A program made the translations under genes and the position numbers. Below the pieces are notes generated by a model. That model did not search any database and was not told where the DNA came from. It worked only from the letters and a program-made list of their open reading frames with translations. 64,000 bases of DNA, taken from positions 102,290-166,289 of the forward strand of contig NZ_CANLBS010000020.1 in NCBI RefSeq assembly GCF_947488945.1. Direction: 5' to 3'. Shown here piece after piece: positions 33,203 to 42,152 of this stretch. Position 1 is the first letter of the stretch, and each line of letters starts with the position of its first letter. The stretch is from an uncultured Streptomyces sp. (GTDB lineage Bacteria; Actinomycetota; Actinomycetes; Streptomycetales; Streptomycetaceae).

Positions 33203-34683
33203 CGACGGAGAGTGCATCACTCCCGGCCACGGCCCGGGGGACGGCGACGGCGGCTCCCACCGTCCATCCGCCGCGGGCCGGACGCGCGCCGGACGCGTCG
33301 CGGGGTGCGCCGGGCCGGGGCGGCCGCGACCGTCCCGCGCTCCTGCCGGTCTGCGCCGACGTGCTGGCCGCGGGGCTCGCGCCGGTGCTGCTGCCCGGCG
33401 CGGTGTGGCCCCCGGCGGTCCTCGCCGCGCAGGCGGCGGTGACGGTGCTGCTCAACGCCCGGCGCGGGCTGTACCGGCCGCGGCTGACCCCCTCCGCGCT
33501 GGCGGACCTGCCGGCGCTGCTGGTCGTCGTGCTGTTGCAGTGGTTCGTGACCGCCACGGTGTTCGGCGCCCACGATCCCGCCGGGGCGATCGGCTGGCGG
33601 GACCTGTTCCTCGGGGTGACGGCGCAGACCCTGCTGAGCTGCGCCCTGCGGGCGGCGGCGCACGGGGTCCGCGCGCGGGCCGCCGCCCGCGCGCCCGGCT
33701 CCGCGCTCGTGGTGGGGGGCGGGCCGGTGGCCCGGCAGGCGGTGACGGTGCTGTCCGAGCATTCCGAGTACGGCCTGCGGCCCGTGGGCCGGGTCGTGCT
33801 GGGGCCGGCCGGCGGGCCCGAGGCGCAGACCGCCCACCGCGGGGCGGTGCCGGTGCTGGCCGCGCTGGAGGAGGTGCGCCGGGCGGTGGTGCAGAACGCG
33901 GTGCGCCAGGCGTTCTTCACCGAGCCGCCGCACACGACGCCGGAGGGCGCCGAACTCTTCGCGCTGGTCACCCGGCACGGCTGCCGCAGCTGGCTGATCG
34001 AGGACCCGACGGCCACCCCGCCGCAGGCCTACGGCGCGGCGCACCGTACCGACCATCTGTGGGGCTACACGGCGCGGTTGCTGCCCACCGGGCACGGCGG
34101 GCCGGTGTCGCGCGCCGTCAAGCAGCTCACGGACCGGGGGCTCGCCGCCGTCGGCCTGCTGGTGGCCGCCCCGGCGCTGGCGGGCTGCGCGCTGGCGGTA
34201 CGCCTGTCCGACGGGCCCGGTGTCCTCTTCCGGCAGGAGCGGCTCGGCCTCGACGGCCGCCCGTTCACCCTGCTGAAGTTCCGTACGCTGCGCCCCGCCG
34301 ACGCCCACGAGTCGGCCACCCGCTGGAACGTCTCGTCGGACCGCCGGATGAGCACGGTGGGCCGGCTGCTGCGCCGGACCTCGCTGGACGAGCTGCCGCA
34401 GCTGTGGAACGTGCTGCGCGGGGACATGAGCCTGGTCGGCCCGCGCCCCGAACGCCCTTTCTTCGCGGCCCAGTTCGGCGTGGCGCATCCGGGATATCAC
34501 GCCCGTCACCGGATGCCGGCCGGGATCACCGGGCTCGCGCAGGTGCACGGCCTGCGGGGGGACACCTCGATCGAGGACCGGGCCCGCTTCGACAACCGCT
34601 ACATCGCGACGTGGTCGCCGTGGCAGGACGTGTGCGTCCTCGCCCGGACCGCCGCGTCGCTGTTCAGGCTCGGGGGAAGCTGA
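33199..34683 (+). CDS. Polyprenyl-phosphate sugar-1-phosphate transferase (WcaJ/CpsE-like)
   Basis: 494-residue initiating transferase of polysaccharide synthesis. It moves a hexose-1-phosphate to undecaprenyl phosphate at the inner face of the membrane. After a disordered N-terminus there are about four membrane helices, then a Rossmann-like domain (GSALVVGGGPVARQAVTVL). A further hydrophobic hairpin precedes the C-terminal catalytic domain with FRQERLGLDGRPFTLLKFRTL, DELPQLWNVLRGDMSLVGPRPE and GITGLAQVHGLRG. Domain order and length match the WbaP/WcaJ family. It overlaps the preceding gene by four bases. Confidence 0.93.
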   Translation: MTTESASLPATARGTATAAPTVHPPRAGRAPDASRGAPGRGGRDRPALLPVCADVLAAGLAPVLLPGAVWPPAVLAAQAAVTVLLNARRGLYRPRLTPSALADLPALLVVVLLQWFVTATVFGAHDPAGAIGWRDLFLGVTAQTLLSCALRAAAHGVRARAAARAPGSALVVGGGPVARQAVTVLSEHSEYGLRPVGRVVLGPAGGPEAQTAHRGAVPVLAALEEVRRAVVQNAVRQAFFTEPPHTTPEGAELFALVTRHGCRSWLIEDPTATPPQAYGAAHRTDHLWGYTARLLPTGHGGPVSRAVKQLTDRGLAAVGLLVAAPALAGCALAVRLSDGPGVLFRQERLGLDGRPFTLLKFRTLRPADAHESATRWNVSSDRRMSTVGRLLRRTSLDELPQLWNVLRGDMSLVGPRPERPFFAAQFGVAHPGYHARHRMPAGITGLAQVHGLRGDTSIEDRARFDNRYIATWSPWQDVCVLARTAASLFRLGGS

Positions 34684-34685
34684 CG

Positions 34686-36065
34686 ATGACGACCACCTCC
34701 GCGCCCGCCGGGACCGACGCCCCGGCCGCGCCGCCGGCCCGCCGTCCCGCGGCGGACGGGACCGCCCGCCGGGCGCGACGGACCGTCGACCGGTGGTGCC
34801 TGGTCCCCCTGGTGGCGGCGGTGCTGCTGCTGGCCCTGCCGGTGCGTGAGGGGTCGGGGGGCGTCCCGCCGGCCGACCTGGCGTCCGGGGTGCTGGTGCT
34901 GTGCGCCGTCGGGCGGGCGCTGGCGCTGAAGGCCCGGCCGCTGCCCGCCGGAGCGGCGGCGGTGGTCTGCCTGCCGGTCGTGGGGCTGGCGGTGGCGACC
35001 GTCACCGCCGCCGATCCGGCGGCGGCGCTGCCGGGGTTCGTGCGCTATCTCCAGATCTTCGTCCTGGTGCCGCTGGCGGTCTGCCTGCTGGTGCGGGAGG
35101 CGAGCGGGTTCCGCGTGGCCATCGGGGCGTTCGTGCTGCTCGCCCTCGTCCAGGGGGCCATCGGCGTCCACCAGTACCTCACCGGGACCGGCGCGTCCTA
35201 CCGTGGCGAGGAGATCCGCGCGGTCGGCACGTTCGGGCCCGGCGACGTCATGGGGATGGCGACGGTGGTGGCGTACGGTCTGCTGGCGGTCCTGCCGTAC
35301 GCGCTGCGCACCGCGCCCGGCGCGCCCGTGTGGCTGCGTCCCTGCGCGCTCGCCGCGACCGGCGTGCTGTTCCTCGCGCTCGCGCTGTCCTTCAGCCGCG
35401 GTTCGTGGATCGCGACGTCGGCCGCCGTCCTCGTGGTGGTCCTGCTGACCGGGGCGCGGCGGGCGGCCCGGACGCTGGGCACGCTGGTGGCGCTGGGGGT
35501 GGTCCTGGTCGGCGGGTTCGGCGTCGGTTCCGCGCTGGTGTCCGAGCGGCTGAGCAGTGTCACGCACGTGGCCAGTGCCCCCGACCGGTCCGTCAACGAC
35601 CGCTACACGCTGTGGGCCGCCGCCGGACGCGTGTGGCGCGAGCACCCGGTGACGGGGGTGGGCCTCAAGGGGTTCCCGGCGCACCGGGACGGACACGCGT
35701 CGATCGGGCTCTCGTCCGGCAGCGACACCGCGGGCGCGGGTCAGCAGTTCCGCCGCCAGGAGCTGCTGTCGCCGCACAACATGTATCTGCTGGTCCTCGC
35801 CGAGCAGGGGCTGATCGGTTTCGTGGCGCTGGTGGGCAGTTGGCTCGCGGTGCTGGCCGGCGCGGTGTGCGCGCTGGTGCGCGCCCGGTCGCGCGGCGGC
35901 CCCGCGGTGGACTGCGGACTGGCCGCCGTCGGGCTGATGACCTGGCAGACCGTGGACTTCCTCTACGCGGACATCGGGGGGCCGTCGACCGTGCTGACGG
36001 CGGTGGTGTGCGGGCTCGCCGCGCGGTGGGCGCTGAGCGGCGCGGAGAGGCCGGCGGCCGCGTGA
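34686..36065 (+). CDS. O-antigen ligase/polymerase-family membrane protein (Wzy-like)
   Basis: 459-residue integral membrane protein with ten or more hydrophobic helices and the Wzy_C/O-antigen ligase signature. The signature is a periplasmic-type loop with RYTLWAAAGRVWREHPVTGVGLKGFP followed by SPHNMYLLVLAEQGLIGFVALVGSW. The conserved R...PVTGVG..F and H-N motif are the region used to join or polymerise lipid-linked repeat units outside the membrane. In this operon it is the natural polymerase. ATG at 34686 has GGGGGAAG (34671-34678) upstream, two bases after the previous stop. Confidence 0.88.
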   Translation: MTTTSAPAGTDAPAAPPARRPAADGTARRARRTVDRWCLVPLVAAVLLLALPVREGSGGVPPADLASGVLVLCAVGRALALKARPLPAGAAAVVCLPVVGLAVATVTAADPAAALPGFVRYLQIFVLVPLAVCLLVREASGFRVAIGAFVLLALVQGAIGVHQYLTGTGASYRGEEIRAVGTFGPGDVMGMATVVAYGLLAVLPYALRTAPGAPVWLRPCALAATGVLFLALALSFSRGSWIATSAAVLVVVLLTGARRAARTLGTLVALGVVLVGGFGVGSALVSERLSSVTHVASAPDRSVNDRYTLWAAAGRVWREHPVTGVGLKGFPAHRDGHASIGLSSGSDTAGAGQQFRRQELLSPHNMYLLVLAEQGLIGFVALVGSWLAVLAGAVCALVRARSRGGPAVDCGLAAVGLMTWQTVDFLYADIGGPSTVLTAVVCGLAARWALSGAERPAAA

Positions 36066-37855
36066 GCGACACCAGCACGGGCGCCGGACCCGCCGCGGGT
36101 GAGCGGGAGGACCCGGAGACGGCGGCCGGTCCCCCGCGCACGCCGGAGACCGCCGCCGGCGTGCCGCGGACCGCGCACGGCTCGACCCTCCCGCTGGTTC
36201 CGGCGCCGGGCGGGCGGGGGCCCGGCCCGCGGGCTCCGGGGGAGGCTCCGGTGCTCGGCCGCTTCCTGGCGCGGGCGGCGGCGGCCACGGCGGCGCTGAC
36301 GGTCGTCGGCGCGCTGCTGGGGCTGGTGCGGGACCAGACCGTCGCCCACTTCTTCGGGGCGGGCGGCGACAGCGACGCGTTCCTGGTCGCCTGGGCGGTG
36401 CCGGAGATGGCGGCGACGCTGCTCATCGAGGACGGGATGGCGCTGCTGCTGGTGCCGGCGTTCAGCCAGGTGCTGGCGCGCCGGGAGGCGGCCCGCCGGG
36501 AGGCGGCCCGCCGGGCACGGCCGGGCGAGGAACCCGCGGACCCCGTGCGGGAGTTCGTGGCGGCGACACTGCCCCGGCTCTGCCTGCTCCTGACCTGCGC
36601 GGCCGGACTGCTGCTGGCGGGCGCCCCGTGGGCGGTGGGCGTCCTCGCACCGGGGCTGGACGATCCCCGGCTCGCCGTGGACTGCACCCGGCTGACGGCG
36701 GTGACCGTCCTCACCTTCGGGATCACCGGGTACTTCAGCGCCGCGCTGCGCGCGCACGGCAGCTTCGCGCCACCGGCGGCGGTCTACGTCGCGTACAACG
36801 TCGGCATCGTCGGCATGACCTTCGCGTTCCACGCCCTGTGGGGGGTCCGGGCGGCGGCGGCCGGGGTGGCGGCCGGCAGCGTGCTGATGGTCCTGGTGCA
36901 GTTCCCGTTCTTCGCCGCCCGGCTGCGGCGGCACAAGGGCGCACGCGGACGGCCGGGGCGCGCCGGGACGCGCCGCCGCGACCGGAACGGCCTGCCGCCG
37001 CTCGGCTTGGCGGTGCTGGCACCGGTGCTGGTGTTCGTCGTGAGCCGCCAGTGCCAGGTGCTGGTCGAGCGGTTCCTCGCCTCCACGCTGCCGGCCGGGG
37101 CCATCTCGCACCTGAACTACGCGCAGAAGGTCGCGCAGATGCCGATGGTGCTGTCGATGATGATCTGCACCGTCACCTTCCCGGTGGTCGCGCAGGCCAT
37201 GGCGGACGGGGACCGCCGGGGCGCCCGGCTGCGCGTCGAGCGGGATCTCGCGCTCGCCGCCCTGGTGGTGCTGCTCGGTACCGCGACCGTCGTCGCCTAC
37301 GCCCCGCAGATCATCGAAGTCCTCTTCCAGCGGGGCGCGTTCGACGCGCAGGACACCCGGACGACGGCCGGCGTGATGCGCGTCTACGCGCTCGGGCTGC
37401 TCGGCCACACCCTGGTCGGGGCGCTCGGCCGCCCGTTCTTCTCGGCGGGGCGCCCCAGTTGGTACCCCGCCTTCGCCATGGTCACCGGCCTCGTCGTCAC
37501 GACGGGTGCCGGCTTCGCGGTGACGTACCACTGGGGGGTGCTCGGCATCGCCGCGGCGAACGCGGCGGGGATCAGCACCACCGCGGTGCTGCTGCTGTCC
37601 GGGCTCGGTTCCCGGGTGGTGGCCATCGAGGTCCGCGCCGTCTCCCTGTCCCTCGTCCGGCTCACCGTCCCCGCCGCGGCGGCCGGGGCGGCGGGGTGGT
37701 CCGCCGCCCCGCTGACCGGCGGCGCCCTCCCGAGTCTCGCGGCGGGCTGCCTGCTGGTCCCCGCCGTCTTCGTCCTCACCGGTCGTGCTCTCAGAACCCC
37801 GGAAGTCGTTCACCTGCTGGCCCTCACCCGACAGAGGTTCCTCCATGGTCACTGA
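36062..37855 (+). CDS. MurJ/MviN-type lipid flippase (Wzx role)
   Basis: 597-residue polytopic protein of the MOP superfamily, with about 14 membrane helices after a 65-residue Pro/Gly-rich tail. Signatures are ALTVVGALLGLVRDQTVAHFFGAGGDSDAFLVAWAVPE, LNYAQKVAQMPMVLSMMICTVTFPV and VLFQRGAFDAQDT. MurJ proteins flip lipid II; operon copies like this usually flip a polysaccharide repeat-unit lipid, i.e. act as Wzx. GTG start overlaps the previous stop (GTGA). A 15-bp tandem duplication encodes REAAR-REAAR (about residues 140-150). It overlaps the deacetylase gene by 11 bp. Confidence 0.9.
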   Translation: MSDTSTGAGPAAGEREDPETAAGPPRTPETAAGVPRTAHGSTLPLVPAPGGRGPGPRAPGEAPVLGRFLARAAAATAALTVVGALLGLVRDQTVAHFFGAGGDSDAFLVAWAVPEMAATLLIEDGMALLLVPAFSQVLARREAARREAARRARPGEEPADPVREFVAATLPRLCLLLTCAAGLLLAGAPWAVGVLAPGLDDPRLAVDCTRLTAVTVLTFGITGYFSAALRAHGSFAPPAAVYVAYNVGIVGMTFAFHALWGVRAAAAGVAAGSVLMVLVQFPFFAARLRRHKGARGRPGRAGTRRRDRNGLPPLGLAVLAPVLVFVVSRQCQVLVERFLASTLPAGAISHLNYAQKVAQMPMVLSMMICTVTFPVVAQAMADGDRRGARLRVERDLALAALVVLLGTATVVAYAPQIIEVLFQRGAFDAQDTRTTAGVMRVYALGLLGHTLVGALGRPFFSAGRPSWYPAFAMVTGLVVTTGAGFAVTYHWGVLGIAAANAAGISTTAVLLLSGLGSRVVAIEVRAVSLSLVRLTVPAAAAGAAGWSAAPLTGGALPSLAAGCLLVPAVFVLTGRALRTPEVVHLLALTRQRFLHGH

Positions 37856-38657
37856 CCCGTCGGCGCGCGTCGCCGATCCGCACCGACGCGCGGCCCGCCC
37901 AGGCGGCGCCGCCCAGCCCTGGATCCTCACCTACCACTCGGTCGGCGACCCGACGGACGACCCGTACGGCATCACCGTCTCCGCGGAACGCCTCGGACAG
38001 CAGCTCGCCTGGCTGCGCAGCCGGCGCCTCGTGGGCGTGGGCGTGGCCGCCCTGCTGCGGGCCCACGCACAGGGGCGGCGCGGCCTGGTGGGGCTGACGT
38101 TCGACGACGGTTACGGCGACTTCCTCGACCAGGGACTGCCGGTGCTGCGCCGCTACGGCTGCACCGCGACCGTGTTCGTGCTGCCGGGGCGGCTCGCCGG
38201 GCAGAACGACTGGGACCCGCTCGGCCCCCGCAAAACCCTGCTGACGGAACGCCAGATCCGGTCGCTCGCCGACGCCGGGATGGAGGTCGGCTCGCACGGG
38301 CTGTACCACCAGGACCTGACCGCGCTCGGTGACGCGGAGCTGCGCGCCGAGACCCGGCACAGCCGCGATCTGCTGCGCGAGATCACCGGGACCGCGCCGG
38401 CCGGCTTCTGCTACCCGTACGGCGTCGCGGACCCGCGGGTCGTGGACGCGGTGCGGGACGCCGGGTACGCCTACGGCTGCGCGCTGCGCCCCGGCCCGCT
38501 GGCGGGAGAGCACGCGCTGCCCCGGACCCACGTCAGCCACGCCGACCTCGGACTGCGGCTGCGGGCCAAGGAGCTGCGTCACCGGATGCGGCACCGGGCG
38601 GGCCGCACCCCGTCGGGCCCGCCGCCCACCGGCATCCGGCGGGGGGACGCGCGATGA
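37845..38657 (+). CDS. Polysaccharide deacetylase (NodB/CE4-like)
   Basis: 270-residue hydrolase that removes N- or O-acetyl groups from a glycan. NodB motifs in order: LTYHSVG near residue 27, metal/base motif LTFDDGYGDF (about 85), metal-binding HxxxH in GSHGLYHQDL (about 148) and FCYPYGVADPRVVDAVRDAGY. There is no signal peptide or membrane anchor, so it probably acts on lipid-linked or soluble intermediates in the cytosol before export. ATG at 37845 lies inside the end of the flippase gene with AGAGG eight bases upstream. Its stop overlaps the next gene (ATGA). Confidence 0.9.
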   Translation: MVTDPSARVADPHRRAARPGGAAQPWILTYHSVGDPTDDPYGITVSAERLGQQLAWLRSRRLVGVGVAALLRAHAQGRRGLVGLTFDDGYGDFLDQGLPVLRRYGCTATVFVLPGRLAGQNDWDPLGPRKTLLTERQIRSLADAGMEVGSHGLYHQDLTALGDAELRAETRHSRDLLREITGTAPAGFCYPYGVADPRVVDAVRDAGYAYGCALRPGPLAGEHALPRTHVSHADLGLRLRAKELRHRMRHRAGRTPSGPPPTGIRRGDAR

Positions 38658-39775
38658 GGGCCCTGCACGTCATCACCGGCCTCGGCGTCGGCGGCGCGGA
38701 GCAGCAGTTGCGGCTGCTGCTGCGCCACCTGCCGGTCGAGTGCGACGTGGTGACGCTGACCAATCCGGGCCCGGTGGCCGCGGGACTGCGCGCGGACGGG
38801 GTGCGGGTCGCGCATCTCGGAATGCGGGGCAACCGGGATCTGACGGCGGTCTCCCGGCTGGCGCGGCTGATCCGGCGGGGCTCGTACGACCTCGTCCACA
38901 CGCACCTGTACCGGGCCTGCGTCTACGGGCGGCTCGCCGCGCGGCTGGCCGGGGTCCGGGCCCGGGTGGCCACCGAGCACTCGCTCGGGCGGGCGGAGAT
39001 CGAGGGCCGGCCGCTGACCGCGGGCACCCGGGCGCTGTACCTGGCGAGCGAGCGGCTCGGATCGGCGACGGTCGCGGTGTCGCCCACCGTGGCGGGCCGG
39101 CTCCGGGACTGGGGTGTGCCGGCCGGCCGGGTCCATCTGGTGCCGAACGGCATCGACGCGCACCGGTTCCGGTTCAGGGCGGAGCGCCGCCGGGCGACCC
39201 GGACGCGGCTGGGCCTGCCCGACGGCGCCTTCGTGGCCGGCGGGGTGGGGCGGCTGGTCCCGGGCAAGCGGTTCGACCTGCTGGTGCGCGCCGTCGCCGC
39301 GCTGCCCGGCGTCCGGCTGGTGCTGGCGGGCGACGGACCGGAGCGCGCCGCGCTGACGGCGCTCGCGGCCCGGCTCGGCGCCGGGGACCGGATCACACTG
39401 CTCGGCGAACTCGCCGACGGCGGGCCGGGGCCGGACGTGCCGGACCTGCTCGGCGCCGTGGACGTGTTCGTCTCACCGTCGCGCGAGGAGTCGTTCGGGC
39501 TGGCCGTGCTGGAGGCGCTGGCGGCGGGGCTGCCGGTGCTGTACCGCGCCTGCCCGGCGATCGAGGACCTGCCCGCCGCGTTCGCCCCGCACGCCGTGCG
39601 CGTCGGTGACGACGCCGCCTCGCTGACCGCCGCCCTGCGGGCGTCGGAGGGCGGTCCCCGCCGTCCGCCGCCGCCCGCCGTCGACCGCTATGACATCCGA
39701 CGCAGCAGCCGGGACCTGATGGACGTGTACACCCACGTCCTGGCCGGCGCCCGACCGACCGAGAGAGCACACTGA
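38654..39775 (+). CDS. Glycosyltransferase family 4 (second of the operon)
   Basis: 373-residue GT-B fold glycosyltransferase. N-terminal domain MRALHVITGLGVGGAEQQLRLLLRHL; middle THLYRACVYGRLAARLAG; C-terminal donor domain VGRLVPGKRFDLLVRA, LAGDGPERAALTALAARLG and the E-x7-E block SREESFGLAVLEALAAGLPVL. It likely adds the second or later sugar of the repeat unit. Coupled at both ends: ATGA with the deacetylase, TGATG with the Wzz-like gene. Confidence 0.9.
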   Translation: MRALHVITGLGVGGAEQQLRLLLRHLPVECDVVTLTNPGPVAAGLRADGVRVAHLGMRGNRDLTAVSRLARLIRRGSYDLVHTHLYRACVYGRLAARLAGVRARVATEHSLGRAEIEGRPLTAGTRALYLASERLGSATVAVSPTVAGRLRDWGVPAGRVHLVPNGIDAHRFRFRAERRRATRTRLGLPDGAFVAGGVGRLVPGKRFDLLVRAVAALPGVRLVLAGDGPERAALTALAARLGAGDRITLLGELADGGPGPDVPDLLGAVDVFVSPSREESFGLAVLEALAAGLPVLYRACPAIEDLPAAFAPHAVRVGDDAASLTAALRASEGGPRRPPPPAVDRYDIRRSSRDLMDVYTHVLAGARPTERAH

Positions 39776-40455
39776 TGACCGACTCCCCCGCGCAGCGCAC
39801 GGCCCTCTTCGGCCGCCTGACCCGCAGGCTGCGCCCCTCCCACCGCCCGCCGGCCTGGTGGCCGCTCCCCGCGTGCGTCCTGCTGGGCGCGGTGTGCGGT
39901 CTGTCGTACGGCCTGGCGGCCACCGACACCTTCGAGTCGACCGGGTACGCCATGGCCGTCGCCGAGAAGGGCACCGACCCCTCGGCCGCGCTCGGCTACG
40001 CCCAGTCGTACGGCCGGCTGGCCACCGGCGACGCCACCCTGGGGTACGCGCAGGGCGCGGCCCGGGAGCCGGTGGAGACCCTGCGCGGCCATGTGCGCGC
40101 GGAGACCTCGCCCGACTCGCCGATGATCGCCGTCACCGGCGTGTCGTCCGACCCGCGGCGGGCCGCGCAGATCGCGGACGCCGTCGTGGAGGCCCTGATC
40201 GTGAGCGGTGGCCACGTCGCCGAGGACACCGGGGTGAAGCTGATCCCGTTCGGCCACGCCGTCGCCCCGTCCGCCCCGGTGTCGCCCTCGGTGCCGTTGG
40301 GCACCGCGGTGGGCGCGAGCGCGGGCGGGCTGCTCGGCGGGCTGGTGCTGCTGGTCCGGCCCGGCCGCCCGGCCCGCCGGCACGCGGCCCCGGTGCCCGG
40401 CCCGTCGCAGGGCGGTGCCGCCTTCGCCACCGAGGGACGGGAGCTCGTACGATGA
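39775..40455 (+). CDS. Wzz-like polysaccharide chain-length protein
   Basis: 226-residue protein with two membrane helices flanking an extracellular domain of about 130 residues: PLPACVLLGAVCGLSYGLAATDTFES near the start and PLGTAVGASAGGLLGGLVLLVRPG near the end. A proline block precedes the second helix (VAPSAPVSPSVPLG), as in Wzz/CapA co-polymerases. There is no attached tyrosine-kinase domain. The helix-loop-helix layout and operon position support a chain-length or co-polymerase role. It overlaps its neighbours on both sides. Confidence 0.8.
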   Translation: MTDSPAQRTALFGRLTRRLRPSHRPPAWWPLPACVLLGAVCGLSYGLAATDTFESTGYAMAVAEKGTDPSAALGYAQSYGRLATGDATLGYAQGAAREPVETLRGHVRAETSPDSPMIAVTGVSSDPRRAAQIADAVVEALIVSGGHVAEDTGVKLIPFGHAVAPSAPVSPSVPLGTAVGASAGGLLGGLVLLVRPGRPARRHAAPVPGPSQGGAAFATEGRELVR

Positions 40456-41600
40456 CGCAGCCGCTGCGTGACGGACTGACCGTCACCCTGTGCCGCGACG
40501 GCGGGGAGTTCGCCTCGCTGGCCGCCGAGTGGGACGGCCTGCACCGTGCCTGCCCGACCGCCACCCCGTTCCAGAGCCACGCCTGGCTGCACTCCTGGTG
40601 GCTGCGGTACGGGCAGGACGCGCGGTTGCGGATCGTACTGGCCCGCCGGGGCGGGAGGCTGATCGGCGCCGCCCCCCTGCTGCTGGTGCACCGGCCGATG
40701 CCGCTGCTGATGCCGATGGGCGGCGCCATCTCGGACTTCTTCGACGTCCTGGTGGACGGGCGCGACCAGGAGGGGGCGCTGCTCGCCCTGGAGCGGGGCC
40801 TGGACCGGGCGGCCCGGCACGCGGTGATCGACCTGCGCGAGGTGCGACCGGACGCCTCCGCCCAGCGGCTGTTCCGGCGCTGGGAGGGGGCCCGCGCCCG
40901 GCTCCACGACTCCACCTGCATGGAGCTGCCCGCCGAGCCGCTGGCCGAACTCGCCGGACGCCTGTCCGGCTCCCGGGCGCAGCGGGTGCGCGCGAAGCTG
41001 CGCAGGATCGACGCGCTCGGCGTCGTGTGCCGCACGGTGGCGGCACAGGACGTTCCGGCCGCCCTCACCACGCTGCTGCGGCTGCACGCCCTGCAATGGG
41101 GGGACCGGGGCGTCAACCCGGAGCACCTGCGCCCCCGGTTCGCGGCCCATCTGTCCGCCGCGGCGGGCAGCTTGGTGCGGGACGGCGGGGCGACGGTGAC
41201 CGAGTTCGTGCTCGACGGCGAAGTGGTCGCGGCCAACCTCTCGCTGCACGCCGGTCATCTGACCGGCGGTTACCTCTACGGCGCCCACCCCGGCCTGCGG
41301 GAGCGGAAGGTGGACGTGGCGACGATGCTGCTGCGCGAGGTGTCGCGGCAGGCGGCCGACGAGGGACGACGTACCCTGAGCCTCCTGCGCGGCGCGGAGC
41401 AGTACAAGAACCACTGGCAGCCGGTCCCGGTGGTCAGCCAGCGGCTGCTGCTCGCCCGGCCCGCCCTCGAACCGCTTCTCCGGCTGCGGGAGTCGCAGGT
41501 GACGGCCCGTGACCGGGCCGCCGAGACCGTGAAGACCCGGTTCCCCGGGGCCCGCGACTGGCACGACCGGCTGACCACCCTGGCGGGCACGGTCCGTTGA
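40452..41600 (+). CDS. GNAT/FemAB-like acyltransferase (CelD/BcsL-type)
   Basis: 382-residue cytosolic protein with the Acetyltransf_6 pattern found in polysaccharide clusters. N-terminal half: EWDGLHRACPTATPFQSHAWLHSWWLRYG and RLIGAAPLLLVHRPMPLLMPMGG. C-terminal half: TVTEFVLDGEVVAANLSLHAGHLTGGYLYGAHPGLRERKVDVATMLLREV and LSLLRGAEQYKNHW. Probably acylates (for example acetylates) a sugar or transfers an amino-acid group to the polymer. ATGA overlap with the Wzz-like gene; last gene of the operon, followed by a hairpin. Confidence 0.85.
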   Translation: MTQPLRDGLTVTLCRDGGEFASLAAEWDGLHRACPTATPFQSHAWLHSWWLRYGQDARLRIVLARRGGRLIGAAPLLLVHRPMPLLMPMGGAISDFFDVLVDGRDQEGALLALERGLDRAARHAVIDLREVRPDASAQRLFRRWEGARARLHDSTCMELPAEPLAELAGRLSGSRAQRVRAKLRRIDALGVVCRTVAAQDVPAALTTLLRLHALQWGDRGVNPEHLRPRFAAHLSAAAGSLVRDGGATVTEFVLDGEVVAANLSLHAGHLTGGYLYGAHPGLRERKVDVATMLLREVSRQAADEGRRTLSLLRGAEQYKNHWQPVPVVSQRLLLARPALEPLLRLRESQVTARDRAAETVKTRFPGARDWHDRLTTLAGTVR

Positions 41601-41605
41601 TGCAA

Positions 41606-41625
41606 GGCCCGTTGGGGCACGGGCC
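41606..41625 (+). terminator. Hairpin ending the exopolysaccharide operon
   Basis: GGCCCGT (41606-41612) and ACGGGCC (41619-41625) with a six-base loop, starting six bases after the acyltransferase stop. Short but perfect stem. Confidence 0.5.
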
Positions 41626-41766
41626 CGGACGGCCGAGCGGGACACATAACTTTTGCGCGGATCCGTGACTGTTTGTCGCCTCACGCGTTGTCACTGCGAA
41701 CGGGGCCGCGAACCCCGCAGACCCTCACACCTCTCGCAGACCCTCACCCTTCTCAAGGAGTACCGA

Positions 41767-42075
41767 ATGTCGCGCATCTCGAAGGTGGCCGCCGTCATGG
41801 CGGGAACCGGTGCCCTGATCGCCGGCGGAGCCGGCCTGGCCACCGCCGACGCCGGAGCCGGCGCCCTCGCCGCCGGCTCGCCGGGCGTCGTCTCGGGCAA
41901 CGCCATCCAGCTGCCCATCAACATCCCGGTCAACCTCTGCGGCAACAGCGTGAACGTCATCGGCGTGCTGAACCCGGCCTTCGGCAACACCTGCGCCAAC
42001 GTCTCGACCCACCAGGAGGAGACCCACGAACAGGGCTCCTACGAGGAGTCCGGCGACTACGGCCACGGCGGCTGA
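41767..42075 (+). CDS. Short chaplin-family protein with acidic tail
   Basis: 102-residue secreted protein. Signal peptide of about 28 residues (VAAVMAGTGALIAGGAGLATADA), then a single chaplin domain: GNAIQLPINIPVNLCGNSVNVIGVLNPAFGNTCAN with the two cysteines that form the conserved disulfide. Chaplins assemble into amyloid on aerial hyphae and spores. Unusually, about 25 residues follow the domain, rich in Glu, His, Gly and Tyr (VSTHQEETHEQGSYEESGDYGHGG). No sortase signal. ATG at 41767 has AAGGAG six bases upstream. It sits directly behind the exopolysaccharide operon but with its own upstream region (about 140 bp) and terminator. Confidence 0.92.
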   Translation: MSRISKVAAVMAGTGALIAGGAGLATADAGAGALAAGSPGVVSGNAIQLPINIPVNLCGNSVNVIGVLNPAFGNTCANVSTHQEETHEQGSYEESGDYGHGG

Positions 42076-42094
42076 TCGCACTCCCTTCCCGCGT

Positions 42095-42131
42095 CGGCCG
42101 GTCCGCCTCCTTCCCGGAGGGGGACCGGCCG
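42095..42131. terminator. Bidirectional terminator, chaplin/tyrosinase
   Basis: Composite stem: CGGCCGGTCC (42095-42104) with GGACCGGCCG (42122-42131) and an inner CCTCC/GGAGG around TTCCC, one G-G mismatch between. Lies between the convergent chaplin and tyrosinase genes. Confidence 0.85.
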
Positions 42132-42152
42132 TCGCGCGTGTCCGGGCGGGGG

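Noticed and set aside
33099..36065. Long alternative plus-strand frame across the sugar transferase and polymerase genes
   Set aside because: Arg/Gly/Pro-rich out-of-frame reading. The accepted genes in the other frame have membrane helices, motifs and ATGA couplings.
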